Assembly (NCBI RefSeq): GCF_009727055.1
Contig: NC_052354.1
Location: 808,755-872,754, forward strand
Source of the DNA: Benincasa hispida
Taxonomy: Eukaryota; Streptophyta; Magnoliopsida; Cucurbitales; Cucurbitaceae
Reading direction: 5' to 3'
Length of the DNA stretch: 64,000 nucleotides
Positions 1-13,198 of this stretch are shown here, in pieces (positions within the stretch are counted from its first letter, which is position 1; each line of letters opens with the position of its first letter). The notes beneath the pieces are model-generated. The model was not told the origin of the DNA. It did not search any database and saw nothing but the letters and a program-made list of their open reading frames with translations. The translations under genes and the position numbers were made by a program.

Positions 1-925
1 ATCTGACTTGCAAAGCTATCTTGGGGAACACTTTGAGATGAAAGATTTGGGACCACTCAGTTACTTCCTTGGCCTTGAAGTCTCATCCTGTTCTGATGGT
101 TACTACTTACCTCAAGCTAAATACGCTTCTAATCTTCTCACTCGATTTGGCATTATTGACTCAACCACTTCATCAACACCATTGGATCCAAATGTCCGTT
201 TGACTCTATTTGATGGTGTTCCTCTTGAAGATGCTACTTCTTATCGGCAACTGGTTAGTAGTCTCATTTATCTTAATGTGACTTGCCCAGATATTGCATA
301 TGTTGTTCACATTGTTAGTCAATTCATGGTCGCTCCCAAGTCTATATATTTTACTGTTATTCTTCATATTCTCCGGTATGTCAAAAGGCACTTTTGGCCA
401 TGGATTTCAATTTTCTTCCTAATCATCTTTATCATTATCTGGGTACTTTGATGCAGATTGGATTGGTGATCCCACTGATCGGCATTCCACTACAGGTTAT
501 TGCTTTTACTTAGGAGATTTTCTCATCTCTTGGCGAAGTAAGAAACAAACTGTAGTTTCTCGTTCAACACATAATCTGAATATTGTGCTCTTGCCAATGC
601 TATTTCTGAGTTACTATGGTTGAGTTGGCTTCTTACTGATATGGGTGTTCCTTAACAGTTTGCTACTCTACTTCATTGTGACAATTATAATGCTATCCAG
701 ATTGCTCATAATGATGTATTCCATGAATGCACCAAACACATTGAAAATGACCGTCACTTTGTTTGTCATCATCTTTTGAACAACACTCCCCTCCTTCGAT
801 CCGTCTCCACTATAGAGCAACCTGTTGATATCTTCACCAAAGCGTTGTCACCTAGACATTTCATTCAGTTGCTTCACAAACTCAAGTTGGTCTTTACTCT
901 ACCACCTTGAGTTTGAGGGAGGGTG
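1..925 (+). mobile_element. 3' end of a Ty1/copia retrotransposon (RT tail and RNase H, broken)
   Basis: The open stretch at 8-451 encodes the C-terminal part of a copia reverse transcriptase: MKDLGPLSYFLG is followed by the LxxRFG, YRQLV, SLIYL and CPDIAY blocks that lead into RNase H. After about 451 the RNase H region ([13 protein letters not shown], then a DNYNAIQI-like and KHIENDRHF-like segment up to about 900) can only be read by changing frame, so the copy is dead. It ends with a purine-rich tract, TTGAGGGAGGGTGT at about 911-924, the usual polypurine tract before a copia 3' LTR. The 5' part lies outside the window. Family assignment is firm; no activity is expected. Confidence 0.88.
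911..924 (+). other. Polypurine tract of the copia fragment
   Basis: TTGAGGGAGGGTGT directly follows the RNase H remnant and precedes AT-rich DNA that would be the start of the 3' LTR. The motif is typical of plant copia elements; the LTR itself cannot be delimited because there is no second copy in the window. Confidence 0.6.
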
Positions 926-2780
926 TACCATATATACATATCTTATTTGTAAATTAGCAGATTATACTCCTTAATTTAGGCTAATTTAGAATCTTCCATA
1001 TCTTTACTTTGTGTATATTTACCCATTTCATACTTTATAATACACACCGAATAAAATACCAAAAATTTCAAAAACTAATATACAAAATATGGTAAAATTG
1101 AAATAATTAAAAAAAACAAAAACAAAAACCACATTTAATTATTTTTTGCTATATTTACAAATTTAGAAAATCATGGCTATGAATACTTTTAGAGCTAGTT
1201 TGGATGTTGAATTGGTTATAATAGTTTGTGGAATTGAATAGTGTATATTTTTGGGGGTAAAAGTGATAGTCGATTAGATTTTGTTGATTTTGGGACCAAC
1301 CAAGAACCAAACCAAACCAATCGATTTTATAGAGAAGGGATTCAAATCGATGTCCAACAAAAAACAAAACCAATTGATTGGTTTTTATTTGGTTTAGTTT
1401 ATCATCGATTTGGTTCTCAGTTTTTGGAATTTTCTTTTTTTTTTCTTCTAATTTTTTATTTTTATTTTTACTTTTGTTTCACAATTGGTCATTTTTGCTA
1501 ATTTTAAATTAAAATAAGATATATTTCTTTTCTTTTTTTTATATATATATATATATAAATTGAAATTGGACATTTTTTTCTGGGTACTTTTCTAAATAAA
1601 AAACATACTCACACCACAATAATTGGTTCTTTTTCTAAACAACAAATTCATATGCATCATAATAACTAGAATACTAAAAATACCTAATATTAGAGTTTGT
1701 TTTTAAGGGTATATATATCCTCGGTTCGGTTTATTTTGACGATCAGAACCAATACTTTTTGGTTTGCTCCAAATACAATCCAAGTAATCCAATTTTATAC
1801 TAAAAAAATCAAACCAAACTAGTGGATCGCTTTGGATTAGTTTGGTTTTTGGTTGCACTCCTATTTTAGGGTACAAAGTTTTTTAGTCTAGGTTCGTTAA
1901 GTTTGTGGTTTGTTTAACATGAAATTATGAAGTATGAGTTTAAGCTATCTATTATTTTTAATTGTTTGTATTATACAATTGTATGTTAAATATCCTACTT
2001 TATAAAGAGATAAAAAGACTCGTTCCACCAAATTTGAAAATATATTCGATTTTAAGTTACGTTATTCTCCGTCTATTTGGTCCTTTTGGATGTACTAATA
2101 TTAGTTTTTTTTTTTATTTTTTTTTATTTTTTTTTATTTTATTTTAAACTCATGTATCAATACCATTGAACAAGCATATATATGAAAGATTAGGGTTTAG
2201 AGTTTAGAGAATCAATTTAGGTCAGGTTCATCTACAATTTTGGTTTATTAAAACAAGTTTGGGTTAGGGGCATAAATTGTAGGCCATTTTCTTGCATATA
2301 GACTTATTTTGTTTGAACATGATTTTTTTTTTCAAAAACATGTACTTATTGCAAATTTATCATTGAAGTAGAACATGTTCAGATCTCCTAGGAAATAGAG
2401 CATGCTAATGTTTTTAACCTGTGATCTTAATTTAACAAAACTTGAAATAGAGCATGTTTGGATTATTTAAGGAAAAATGTTAATAGAAAAGTTATTTTAG
2501 TTTAAACACATTTTATAAACAATCGTCTAAAATATAAATATTCATGTCTTTGGTTACATTTTGTCGGAAGTATTTTACAAAGTTTATTTTATTTGTTATA
2601 CATTCATATGGTTTTATTATTGTCAATAATTTTGAATTTATATTTAAAAACACTTTCACTAGTCTATTTAACAAAGAACACTTAATTTTGGATTATTGGA
2701 AATAAATTTGAGTCAATTGGTGGAGATAAGTGTTTAACTAAGATAGCTTTATATTTATGTATAGGAGGAGAGTAAATTTG
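926..2780. other. AT-rich intergenic DNA with a probable hAT-like MITE at about 1250-1870
   Basis: No gene is recognised. Short open frames here are low-complexity. Between about 1250 and 1870, one end carries repeated 'accaaaccaaacc' text and the other carries the complementary 'ttggtttggttttt' text, ending in TTGCACTCCTATTTTAGGG. Ends of the TAGGGGTGTGCAACC type are typical of non-autonomous hAT elements in plants. The left end is not sharp and no 8-bp target duplication was found, so the element call is tentative. The rest is poly(T)/poly(A)-rich sequence. Confidence 0.4.
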
Positions 2781-2789
2781 AGTTAATAC

Positions 2790-3020
2790 GATTAGCCCAT
2801 CCCTCTCACACCTTCTCTCAAACTCTCTCCTACCTCACGCAACAAGGAAACGCAGGTTAGTCGTGCCCCTGTCCGCCGGCCACTAGTCTCCGGCCAGTCC
2901 TCACGTCGTCTTCCGACTGCCTACGTTGCCGCCGCGTGGGTCTGACGGCGGTTAGCCTCTCTCTATCTTCCGTCGACCACAGCCGTTGCCGTTAGTCTTT
3001 CGCGGGATTCTTGGTTTTGG
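2790..3020 (+). promoter_or_regulatory. Probable 5' UTR exon of the CPL4-like gene (GC/CpG-rich leader)
   Basis: A C/T-rich stretch (2800-2840) is followed by a GC- and CpG-rich block (2855-3000) in otherwise AT-rich DNA. The block ends at a good splice donor, GTAAGA at 3021. The start codon at 4336 lies immediately behind a splice acceptor (TTTCAG at 4330-4335), so a 5' UTR intron of about 1.3 kb (3021-4335) is inferred. Other donor-like sites inside this interval could add further leader exons. The transcription start is not determined. Confidence 0.5.
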
Positions 3021-4335
3021 GTAAGATTTGGTATTTTATGGGTTTTTCTTGGATATTCTTAAGTATCCACTAAGATTTTGGCCTAAATTTGATTTACCCA
3101 TAATGTTTGGATTTTAGATTGAAGATTTTGAGGACGTTAGCTTGCTGTCCAGCAAGTGTTAAGGACCGAATTGGTTGATTTTTGGTTAATATCGGATTTG
3201 GAACCCTTTTGGATTAAGAATAATCGCTGTAAATTGGGTTTATAATTCCTATTTGTGGTCTACGCATAGATTGGAATTTTTGGTTGATGTTTTGAAGTGG
3301 TTTTGGATTAAGGTAAGTTGTTTGAAGTTTTGTAAAGTTAAATTTGTGTTTTGGACTTAGGCCCTAAAGTTTGGAGTTAAGTTTAATTATGGTCTGTGTT
3401 AGGGGATTTGATCCAAGATTACTCAAAGTCGAGAAGAAGATAAATTGTTTGTTATTCAGGCTCGATTTCGTGGTAAGTAACATTACTAAGTTTAAAATAT
3501 TATTTTTGGCTCTGCCAAATAGTTTAAAGAAAAGCTCGCATGAAACGTTTTCATGCAAGCTTCTGCTTGTGCTTAGTCTAGTTGATTTACCTTTTATAGT
3601 TTAGTTAGTGTTATGAGCTTGCCGTTAATTTATCCTGTTGTTATTTGTCTTAACTTTGGGGTTGGAAATTTAATGTTGGAGTTGTTAATGTTGTTTTGAA
3701 GTTGAGTTGTCCTTAATGGCTTATGAAAGTGATCATTTCCTAAGTTAAGTTTGGATCACATTGGTTCTTTCAGCTGACCTATTTAATGTTATAAGTGTTG
3801 AATTTTTAGTCTCGTTTAGGTTCTTTGATCAAAGATTAGAATGTTAGTTTTTTTTAATTGTCCTGATATTGAACCTGGGATAGTTAGGTATGAGGATTCT
3901 TTTGAGGTTATAAGTTTATGTAACAATAATTGTAGTATATTGTATATTCTATGAATTTTTGAACCCAAAATGTTGCAGCCCTAGGTGGTTTCTTTGTGAA
4001 ATTATTTGAAGTACATGCAAGTTTATTTGGAAATGATTAGAAATGAAAAGAAGTCTGACCTACTAACTGAAGTCAGCTTATTTAGGAATTGAAATTGATG
4101 TTATCCTAGAATGCTTCTTTCTTTGTCCATCTGCTATACTCAGTAGAAGCTATCTATTTTATATTTTTCTTTCCACTTCTAAATGTTTCATTAGACTACA
4201 TGCTTAATATTTTTTTTGTAAGATCTTTTCCCTTCTGAATTTGGCTCTATTGTTTCCAGTCTTGGTATTGCATATTAATGCTACAATCTACTAAGGTTTT
4301 TTTATTTTCCCCTTCCTATTTGGTGGATATTTCAG

Positions 4336-7300
4336 ATGAGCCTTGCAACTAATTCTCCAGCTCACTCATCAAGCAGTGATGATTTTGCTGCGTTTCTTGA
4401 TGTAGCTCTAGATTCCCATTCGTCTGATTCATCACCCTATGAAAAGGCCGAGGGTGACAATAATGCCGAAAGTGAGAGGTACAATTAATTTTTAAAATTA
4501 ATAAACTTCCATTGTTCTTTGAAGTTAATAATGCCTAAAGACAGTGGTTTTAGGTTTTCATTTTTGGTCAATCCAATGTTTTTATTACTTCAATCGAGAA
4601 TTAGATGGAAAGTATTTTGTAGTTGTTTGGCTCTCTTTTGAAGCCTCATATAGATAAAGATATGATATAAGTGTCAGCGGAAATAAGGCTTCTAGAGGTT
4701 TAAGACAAGGGGATCCCCTATCCCCCTTCTTCTTGTTTTTAATTGTTGTGGATGTTTTAAGCCGTCTCATCTCTAGGGGTGTGGAGGGGAATATTATTGA
4801 GCCTTTTATGGTTTGAAAGAGGAAGCACTGGCTCATCTCCAGTTTGCTGATGATACAATGCTATTCTGCTCTGGCAATGAGGATTTTTTTTATCCTAATC
4901 ATATGGTGGGGTTTTTCAAATCCATGTATGGACTAAAAATCATTAGGAGCAAGTGCAAAATTTTGGATATTAATTGCGATCAAGATAAGCTTAAGAGATG
5001 GACGGAGATGATTGGTTGTGAGGTTGGTTCCTTCCCCTCTTCATACCTTGACCTTCCTTTCGGGGGAAACCCGAAGGCCATCTCATTTGGGACTCCATTT
5101 CTGAGAAGATTCATAAGAGGCTTGCCTCATGGAAGAAAAGCTTCTTCTCTAAAGTTGTTAGACTTACTTTGATCAAGTCAACGCTGAGTAATGTTCCCAT
5201 TTATTATTTCTCTTTGTTTCGTGCTTCAAGCGTGGTTTGTAAGAATCTGGAGAAGTACATGAGAAACTTTCTTTTGGGGGGGGGGGGGGGGGGGGCGTGA
5301 ATGAATGAAAGGGATCTCACCTTGTTAGCTGGGAGGTGGTTGAGCACCCCTGAACCAAAAGAGGGCCAGAGATTAGTAATTTAAGGCTTCGCAACAATGT
5401 CCTGCTGGTTAAGTGGCTTTGGCGTTTTGTCCTTGAACCCGAATCTTTATGGCATAGAATCACCGAGAGTAAGTATGGTACCTATCCTTTTGATTGGGTG
5501 GCTAAGGGGGTTAAAGGTACACACTGGAGTTCTCGGAAAGATATTGCACTTGAGCTTCCCTCCTCTAGTCCATTTTGTTGTAGGGGATGGTAGGGGTACA
5601 TATTTTTGGGAAGATCAGTGGGTGGGGGATAGACCCCTCTGCTATGCGTTTTCTTGTCTTTATCATTTGTCTTCCTTTAAAAATCATACCATCTTTGATT
5701 TGTTGGTCAGATCAGAAAGCTTCGTGTCCTTTTCTTTTGGGTCCATCCTCATTTATCCAATAGGGAAATGATGAAGACAACCTCTTTTCTATCTTTGTTG
5801 GAAGAGTGCAGCTTTAGGGAGGGGAGAAGGGACATTTGTGTCTAGAGCCTTGACCTTTTGAAAGGCTTTTCTTGCAAATCTTTCTTTATTTGATTATTGA
5901 TCCCACCCCTGCTAGAGAGTCGGTTTTTGACGTGGTTTGGAGGATTAAGATACCTAAGAAAGTTAAGTTCTTTACCTAGCAAGTGTTGTTGGGTTAGGTG
6001 AATACCATGGCTAGGCTTGTTAGGAAGAGGACATCGTTAACGGGTCCTTTTTGTTGTACTTTGTTTCGAAAGGCGAAGGAAGACCTGGATCACCTCTTGT
6101 GGTGCTATTCGTATGCGAGATCTATGTGGAGTTATTTCTTGCAGGAGTTTGATGTGTAGATTGCTAGCTAGAGGGATATTTTCACGATTATTGGGGAGTT
6201 TCTCCATTCGTCTTTTAGAGAGAGAGATGCTGCTTTTTGTGGTTTGTTGGAGTCTGTGCTATTTTGTGGGATATTTGGGAGGAAAGGAATGATAGGGTGT
6301 TCAGGGGTAGGTATAGGAACCCTAGTGAAGTTTGGTCCTCGGTGAGATTTCATATTTCTTTGTGGGCTTCGATTTTGGATCTTTTTTTGTAATTACTCTT
6401 TAGGACACATCTTACTTAGTTGGAACCCCTTTCTGTAGAAGGATTGTTTTGTGGGTTGGTTTTTTTTACACCCTTGTATTCTCTCTCTTTGTTTTTTCAA
6501 TGAAAGTTATTAATTTTATAAAAAAATGATTAAGATTTAAGAGCGATGAGTTCCTTTTTCAATTTCTGGACAGTGTTCTTTTTTTTTTTTTTTAAAAAAA
6601 GATTATGGTTGGTATTGTACGACTATGACATTTGAAAATGCTTATTAAAATAGGATTTCATGATTGGTTTAACGTTTCAGGTTTACCCATCTGACTTTCT
6701 TGTGATAATTTTATAGCAATTTGTAGATTCTAAGCTTCTAAATTCCAAACTTTCAGTCATTCATCTTAAAAGATTTTTTTTTTTAAGAAGCCAAATTTCC
6801 AAGAAGAATGAAAGAATAAGAGCAAACTGCAAAGCAGCACAAAAAAGAGAAAAGAATATAAAATTGAAAATTAGACATTTACAGCAATCATAATTATTTA
6901 AACTCTCAGGTAATGAGTTTATCTGTCATTTAGTTTCACTTTCATATAATTATTTTCTTTTATAGATATCGTAGTTCATGAAAGTTTTTATCAGTTACCT
7001 TGTGTGTAATTATTATTTTGTATTAAAAGTCTAAATCTATGGTAAACAGGATGCTGCTATCCAATAAGAGTCATTTGTGATTTCTGTGTTTGTAATTTGT
7101 ATTATTTTTCCTTTTGCATGAATAACAGCATTGAGTCATGGCAAGTGGCGACTATCATTTCTGCACATAATAACGAGGGTTTGTAGGATTGCTTATAAGT
7201 TATAACCATATAACTAAATTGTGGTAGTTTATTGTCATTTTATCTATTCAACATGTCATGTATTTTTTATTCATTTCATTCAATTTTTTAGGATAAAGCG

Positions 7301-10300
7301 CCGTAAGGTGGAGAAACTGGAAAACTCAGAGGAGGATATTCTGTATGGAGTTGAAGAGCAAAGTTCAGGTAAGTTAAACTGTTTGTACTAACCCCTTTTG
7401 TTGCCCATCTTTTACTCTTGCTCTACCCCTTTCAATGTTGCCAATTTGTGGCTGCGACCTGTACTATATACAGTTTATACTGTACTACTTCCTTACTTAT
7501 TAGACAGCTATACGACGTGCTTGCTGTGTCTGTCCTTTTTTTCCTCCCACTCTACATATTCATAGAGCATTTCCGTTGCTAATCTTCTGTTACACATTGT
7601 GTGTTTGGTGGTTGCCTCCTCTTCCCTTCTTATATGCGAATCTGATTGGAGGTTTGTCACCCTTTTTTGTCCATCTTTTTTGAATTTTATGAGCTTCTTT
7701 AAGAACCATATCAAGTTGGCCCCAAAATGATCTATATATAAACACTCCCTGTTATTGTTATTGAGTAAGACAGTCTTCCCTAGAAACTATGAAATCTCAA
7801 AGGGAAGGGAAGGATACCTACATCCCTGTATAACCAAAAGTGAAATAACATATTCTCTGGCTTTATGTTCAAATTGATCCGAACACTAGTGGATAAAAAA
7901 TAAAGAACAGGACGGGAATTGTTCTTTATATGATACTTGTGGCAATCTTTGGTCTAAACAAAAATAGTCATTTTTAGTTTCTTCGAAAACTAAGAATTAC
8001 GAAGATGCTAGATGGATATGCACCTGAAATTTTGTGGTATCTGATTTCATGAACTATTTCAGTTCAACGATCCTCTGCTCACCATATATCCTTTATTTTG
8101 GTTTCTTTCTTCCCCTACCAATGTAACCTATTCAGTCTTGTGTAATTGTAACTTATTAATATAGAAATATAAAAGCCTTCATGTTGAAGCAAGTATTTGA
8201 CTCCTTGTATTCGTGCGTTGGTATTTCTCTAATTGCTGAATTCTTCTGTTTTGAAAATAATAATCTATTACAGAAGCAATATCAAAGCAACAATTATGCA
8301 GTCATCCTGGTTCATTTGGAAATATGTGTATCATATGTGGGCAAAGGTTGGATGAGGAATCTGGCGTGACATTTGGGTATATACATAAGGTAAGTTTTCT
8401 TTATATGAATATCTAATTATCTTCTTTTCTTTGTTACCAATTACCATGTATAGAATGTTTGGCTGGGATGGGGGTGGGGGGTGGGTTAGAAGGAACTCAG
8501 GTGGTCTGGGAGTTTACAAAGTGGGCACCATTTAGAAATGATGTCAACTTGGTTTTAAATGCCTTTTCCTTTTTCTTTACTAATTTTTATAAAAAATGTT
8601 AATAATTAACAAACAAAACTAGTATTAATTATTTTTAATACTTGATAAAAAAAAAAACTAGTATTTTAAATAATTAATAAAAAGCTAGTATTTTAAATAA
8701 TTAATAAAAAATTATCTTTAATAAGTGTGTGTGTGTATATATATATATATGATTTCTTAAAAAAGAAATAATGTCTCCAACATGTCGTCTCCTACAATTT
8801 AGAAATTGGCGTGTCGCCATGTCGTGTCGTGTCGTGTTGCGTGTCTTGTGTCCGTGTCCGTGCTTCCTAGGTGGGAGGGGTGGGTCCTATGGGTATGGAG
8901 GGCGGTCCCTAACCCTCTCCGTTTTTTAATTCTGCCCCTTTTTTAGGTTGTGCCTAACCTTACAGACCGGTTTTATTCCTTGGGAGTTCTTTGCTGAATG
9001 CTGTTGTTAATGGGAGAGGAGGGGGACTTCTTTTGTGTAGGGTTGGTGGAGTGGAGATCTTTATTTCTTTTCTAGCCCCTTGAGTTTTCCTCCTGCAAAT
9101 AAGGGAAGAATTGATGGGAAATTGGGATTCCAGTCAGTCTGCTCTTGCCTCAGTAGGTATTCAGGCGATTAGTCCTGGTTCCTTCAATGGTCTTGGGACT
9201 CTAAAGAAAGGGTGTTTCTAGGAAAAAGAAAGACGGGAGGGAGGAAAGAAACTCGAAAGAGAGAAAGATAATGGAATAATTCCATGTAGTTTGACATGTT
9301 CATTCTTTTCAATATATATTCATTCACTGTTGTCAAAATAGATACTAGCTTGGATTTCAACTTACCATGATTGGAGAAGCATCTTCATTTATATATGCTT
9401 CTTTGATCAATATACTATCAGTTTCTTTAAAAAAAAAAAAAAAAAAAAAAAAAGAAAATAGTGGAACAATCCCTTGTAGTTTGAGATGTTCTGTTAATAT
9501 ATATGTATGTATACATATATGTGTGTATATATATATTTTCCTTCAGTTATTTTTGTTCAATGTTGACAAAATAGACACTAGCTATGGATTTTAACTTAGC
9601 ATGGCTAGAGAAATACCAGTAACTTGTAGTTTGCTAGTATATCAAACTATGTGCTAAATATATGGCCCATCTGATAATCTTGTAGGGACTCAGACTAAAT
9701 AATGATGAAATTAATCGGCTGCGTAACATAGACATGAAGAGCTTATTGCTGCATAAAAAGCTTATCCTGGTTCTTGATCTGGATCACACACTATTAAACT
9801 CAACTCAACTAGGGCATTTGACACCTGAAGAGGAGTATTTAAGGAGTCAAACAGATTCTCTAGATGGTACATTGTCCTCTCATCCGTACATAGTTCTACT
9901 TTCTAAAGTAATTTCGATATGGTGTTGACTGTTATTTCATTCCCATCGTGATTTTGCTTTCACCATTGCTCTTTTCTGTTTGCTGTGTTCTTTTTTCTTC
10001 CTTTTATATATATGAAACACATAAGTACATTCCCCTAATCCTAAGCTTTTGTATTTGCTGTTTTAAATTATTTGCACCTTGAGCAGCTACGACAAACAGT
10101 TTTCTTTTATTTAAAATTAAATACTTTAAATTCAGCATGGACAAATTTGCAACATGGAGTTCAATAGTTTTGTGAATTCAATTCAAATTTGGATTTTTTT
10201 TTGTAAAGTATATTGAGGAGGGGCTCTTTGTTAGTAATTCTTAATCTTTTGGGACGTTGGAATTACTTTGAAACTTTTCAAATATCAAGAAACATTAAGA

Positions 10301-10364
10301 AAAGGTTGGGATAATTTCTTTTGCTAAACTAGTAAAAGGGAGAAATTTAGATTTTGGCGTGTCC

Positions 10365-10395
<31 letters not shown>

Positions 10396-13198
10396 TATCC
10401 GTGAGTGTCCGGGCTAGCTCACACTCGACTAATCATAGGAAAACTCGCTTGTTCCAACGATATTTGGGAGTCAAGGAAACTCATAGGATATTAAATCCTA
10501 GGCAGGTGTCTTTTCACTATATGGAAGAATGCTATCTTTTATTTTATTTCTTTAGGAAAATAAAGGTCGTGTGAATTCAAACTTGGGTCAGTTTATTTTA
10601 TTTTTTTGCTATGGGTTTCTGCTGTGATAAAAACTGAAATTTGAATCAATCAGTATAAGCACTTTATAAGCATAACTTATGGGACTATCTCTACAAGTAC
10701 ATCTTGACTCGGAGATGTCTCTAAAGGGGTGTTTGAGGCAAAGGTTGGAGTTGTGAAGTTTGCAGAGTAATTTAGTTTGGTATTAATAAAACACAAAATT
10801 GATGTTTTTTTAATTGTGGGACCTACAAACTCTTTAGGCCAAACAATGAGTGGAGCACTCTCTCCAACTCCAATTCCTTTGCCAAACACCCCTTAAGAGA
10901 TTGGTAAGAGTTTGAGTTTGAGTTTGAATGGCCCGTTTTGGGATGAGGGCCCTGACACAGATTTCCTTATACGAATTTTGTAACGTGCATCTTGACCATT
11001 TTTTCCCTTGCCCTCGTGGACCATGAAATAAATTGCCCCTTTTTTTGGGTCTTAACTGTTCAGTAGTGTTTAATTTAAATTTTGCTTGCTTTCTTATATG
11101 ATGTCAAGTAATTAATCTTAAAAATTTGGCTTAATTATCTAAGCTTCCTACGAATTCCTGATGTTGGTGTTTTTGATGCTATGGTAAAAATTTTGAATAG
11201 ATGTCACGAAAGGAAGCCTTTTCCTATTGAACTCTGTTCATACAATGACAAAATTGAGGCCATTTGTCCATTCATTTTTGAAAGAAGCTAATCAACTGTT
11301 CGAAATGTATATATACACTATGGGGGAGCGAGCATATGCCTTCGAAATGGCAAAGTTGCTGGACCCCAAGAAGGAGTACTTTAATGGAAAAGTTATTTCT
11401 CGGGATGATGGCACTCAAAAGCATCAAAAAGGTCTTGATGTGGTGCTGGGTCAGGAAAGTGCTGTTCTGATCCTCGATGATACTGAAAATGTAAGTGCAT
11501 CTAGAATTAGCCGATACTTCTGTACACTTGATCTATTGTTGCTGCCTAGTTATCAACTTATGATAATTAAATGAGTATGTAACCGTGAGATTCCCATCAT
11601 GCATTGAAAGAGGCCGATAAATTGCATAATGCATTCAGTGAAAAAAATATGTTCTTCCACATTTGAGAGAAGGTTTAAATACATTTGATAGATAAGAAGA
11701 TTATGTCATGCAAAGGAAGGATCGTAATTCTTAATGTTAATGCAGCATGTTGGTTCCCCAACTCCAAAAGTTATTTTATTATCCTCTTAGTTTATTATTT
11801 ATTATAGTTGGGGATGTTTTCTGTAATCTCTAGTTTCTCTTTCTTTATAATTATTTTTTTTGAGGAATCTCCCTCCGTTACTCTTGTGGATTATTCAATG
11901 CAACATGGTTCTCTTATTAAACAATAGAATCTTGTAATGGGATTGCCTGTGAATGTTTACTTAGTGAGTGTCTTAGTTCATCAAGAAAAATGTCTCATTA
12001 GACTGGTTTTCTATTCTTTGCGATTCAGTCTTAGATGTTGAATTGGGATATTTTTGTCAGGGTCTTTGAACGTTGATTTTGTCATTTTTGGGTTGCTGAA
12101 CTACCTATTCTTCATACACATATGGAGCTAAACATTATCAATTCTTATGATAGGCATGGCCAAAACATAAAAAAAACTTGATATTGATGGAGAGATATCA
12201 CTTTTTTGCTTCAAGTTGTCACCAATTTGGCTTCAATTGTAAATCTCTATCTGAGTTGAAGAGTGACGAGAGTGAAACTGATGGGGCACTGGCAACCATC
12301 CTGAAAGTTCTGAAGCAAGTCCATAGTGTATTCTTTAACGTATGTCCCTCTCTCTCTATTGTTACATTTTTGTTTTCAATTTTTTACCTCAATCTCACTG
12401 TTAGGATTTCTTCTGTAGGAATTATCGGATGATTTGGTTGACAGAGATGTGAGGCAGGTAAAAGTTTGTTCCCTCCTGGAAGTTCGATGATCTAAAATCT
12501 TCTAGTAATGACTATTAACTATAATTTCTACTTGATTCCTATATTTTTGTCCTTGACTTGATCAAATTCGAATTTCAGCTCCGGACATTTTCATTATGTA
12601 ATTGTTCACAAATAAACATTAGTTATATTACAAGTTTGTGGATTTATTAGACGAAAAGTTGAAAGTTGTAGCTCTTATCAGACAAAAGTTTATTTATGTC
12701 TAATAGGTTAATTAATTTTAAATTTAATTTAATTCATTTTAAAATTAATTTAATTTTAATTTTATTATTTTTTTAATATCAAAGTACTAATAGACATAAA
12801 ATTGAAAACTTTCCTGAGATGGAAATTCAATGTCATGATGGTATCATATCGTGGACTTAATTTTGAAATTGCCTTCATCTAAACAGATACTGAAGACAGT
12901 TCGGAGCAAAGTTCTCGAGGGATGCAAAGTCGTCTTCAGCCGGGTCTTTCCTACCAAATTTCAGGCTGATAACCATCACCTATGGAAGATGGTAGAGCAG
13001 TTGGGAGGCACTTGCTCGACCGAACTCGACCAATCTGTGACACATGTGGTCTCAATGGATGCTGGAACGGAGAAGTCACGTTGGGCTTTGAAAGAGGAGA
13101 AGTTTCTGGTCCATCCACGGTGGATAGAAGCATCGAACTACTTCTGGAAACGGCAATCGGAAGAAAACTTTCCCGTTGAGCAAACCAAGAAACAATGA
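4336..13198 (+). CDS. CPL4: RNA polymerase II CTD phosphatase-like 4 type protein (FCP1 family, 447 aa, 8 exons)
   Basis: Exons read by eye, all with GT-AG borders and phases that join without a break: 4336-4478, 7292-7368, 8274-8389, 9686-9866, 11201-11490, 12154-12339, 12419-12457, 12887-13198 (stop TGA). They total 1344 nt, or 447 codons plus stop, close to the roughly 440 aa of Arabidopsis CPL4. In order: an acidic Ser-rich N-terminus (1-60); a C-x-H...C-x2-C cluster (C82, H84, C92, C95) followed by GVTFGYIHK (104-112); the FCP1 phosphatase domain with catalytic DLDHT at 143-147, TKLRPFVHSFL, MYIYTMG, VISRDDG and LDDTE at 264-268; and a BRCT domain at about 352-440. FCP1-type enzymes remove phosphate from serines of the Pol II C-terminal repeats in the nucleus, in the transcription cycle. 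The DxDxT Asp residues and the downstream DD are intact, so the gene is expected to be functional. Introns 1, 3 and 4 contain transposon debris. Confidence 0.93.
4600..6528 (+). mobile_element. Decayed, 5'-truncated LINE (L1-type) inside CPL4-like intron 1
   Basis: The segment reads through frame changes as a plant L1-type reverse transcriptase: NKASRGLRQGDPLSPFFF and DVLSRLI at about 4675-4770, HLQFADDTMLFC (the F-ADD polymerase motif) at about 4828-4865, then LTLIKSTLS-like and GRGTYFWEDQWVG (about 5585-5625) typical of the region before the C-terminal zinc-knuckle part (FTWQ..., RxxxxxxxxCxxC-like, about 5960-6120). It ends at about 6528 with a TGTATTCTCTC...AATGAAAGTTATT tail and a short A run. 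Many stops and shifts are present. It lies in the sense orientation of the host gene. Confidence 0.85.
5276..5295. repeat. Run of 20 G within the LINE remnant
   Basis: An uninterrupted G homopolymer lies where related LINE copies encode a glycine-rich FLWGG-type segment. Run length may be a slippage or sequencing effect. Confidence 0.7.
8440..9685. other. Distal part of intron 3 with repeat-derived sequence
   Basis: The intron runs 8390-9685. It contains TA/TG microsatellites (about 8725-8750 and 9490-9540), a run of about 23 A near 9430-9452, and two diverged copies of a roughly 100-bp block (about 9265-9375 and 9455-9610; see findings). The sequence at 8870-9260 is GC-richer and could be a decayed retroelement, but I recognise no domain. 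Confidence 0.5.
10725..10893. mobile_element. Tourist-like (PIF/Harbinger) MITE in intron 4, 169 bp
   Basis: The ends are inverted repeats: AGGGGTGTTTGAGGCAAAGG at the left matches the complement of the right end CCTTTGCCAAACACCCCT, and the adjoining GTTGGAGTTG also pairs. It is flanked on both sides by TAA (10722-10724 and 10894-10896), the 3-bp target duplication of PIF/Harbinger elements. No coding capacity. Confidence 0.82.

Larger units (their letters stand above)
4479..7291 (+). other. Intron 1 of the CPL4-like gene (2.8 kb, holds a LINE remnant)
   Basis: The intron is bounded by AG|GTACAA at 4478/4479 and TTTTTTAG at 7291. About 1.9 kb of it is a decayed non-LTR retrotransposon (see next entry); the rest is AT-rich. 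Joining the flanking exons keeps frame (ESE|R|IKRRKVEKLE), which supports both borders. Confidence 0.85.

Noticed and set aside
7508..7714. Small frame within CPL4-like intron 2
   Set aside because: It lies inside an intron and shows no similarity to known proteins.
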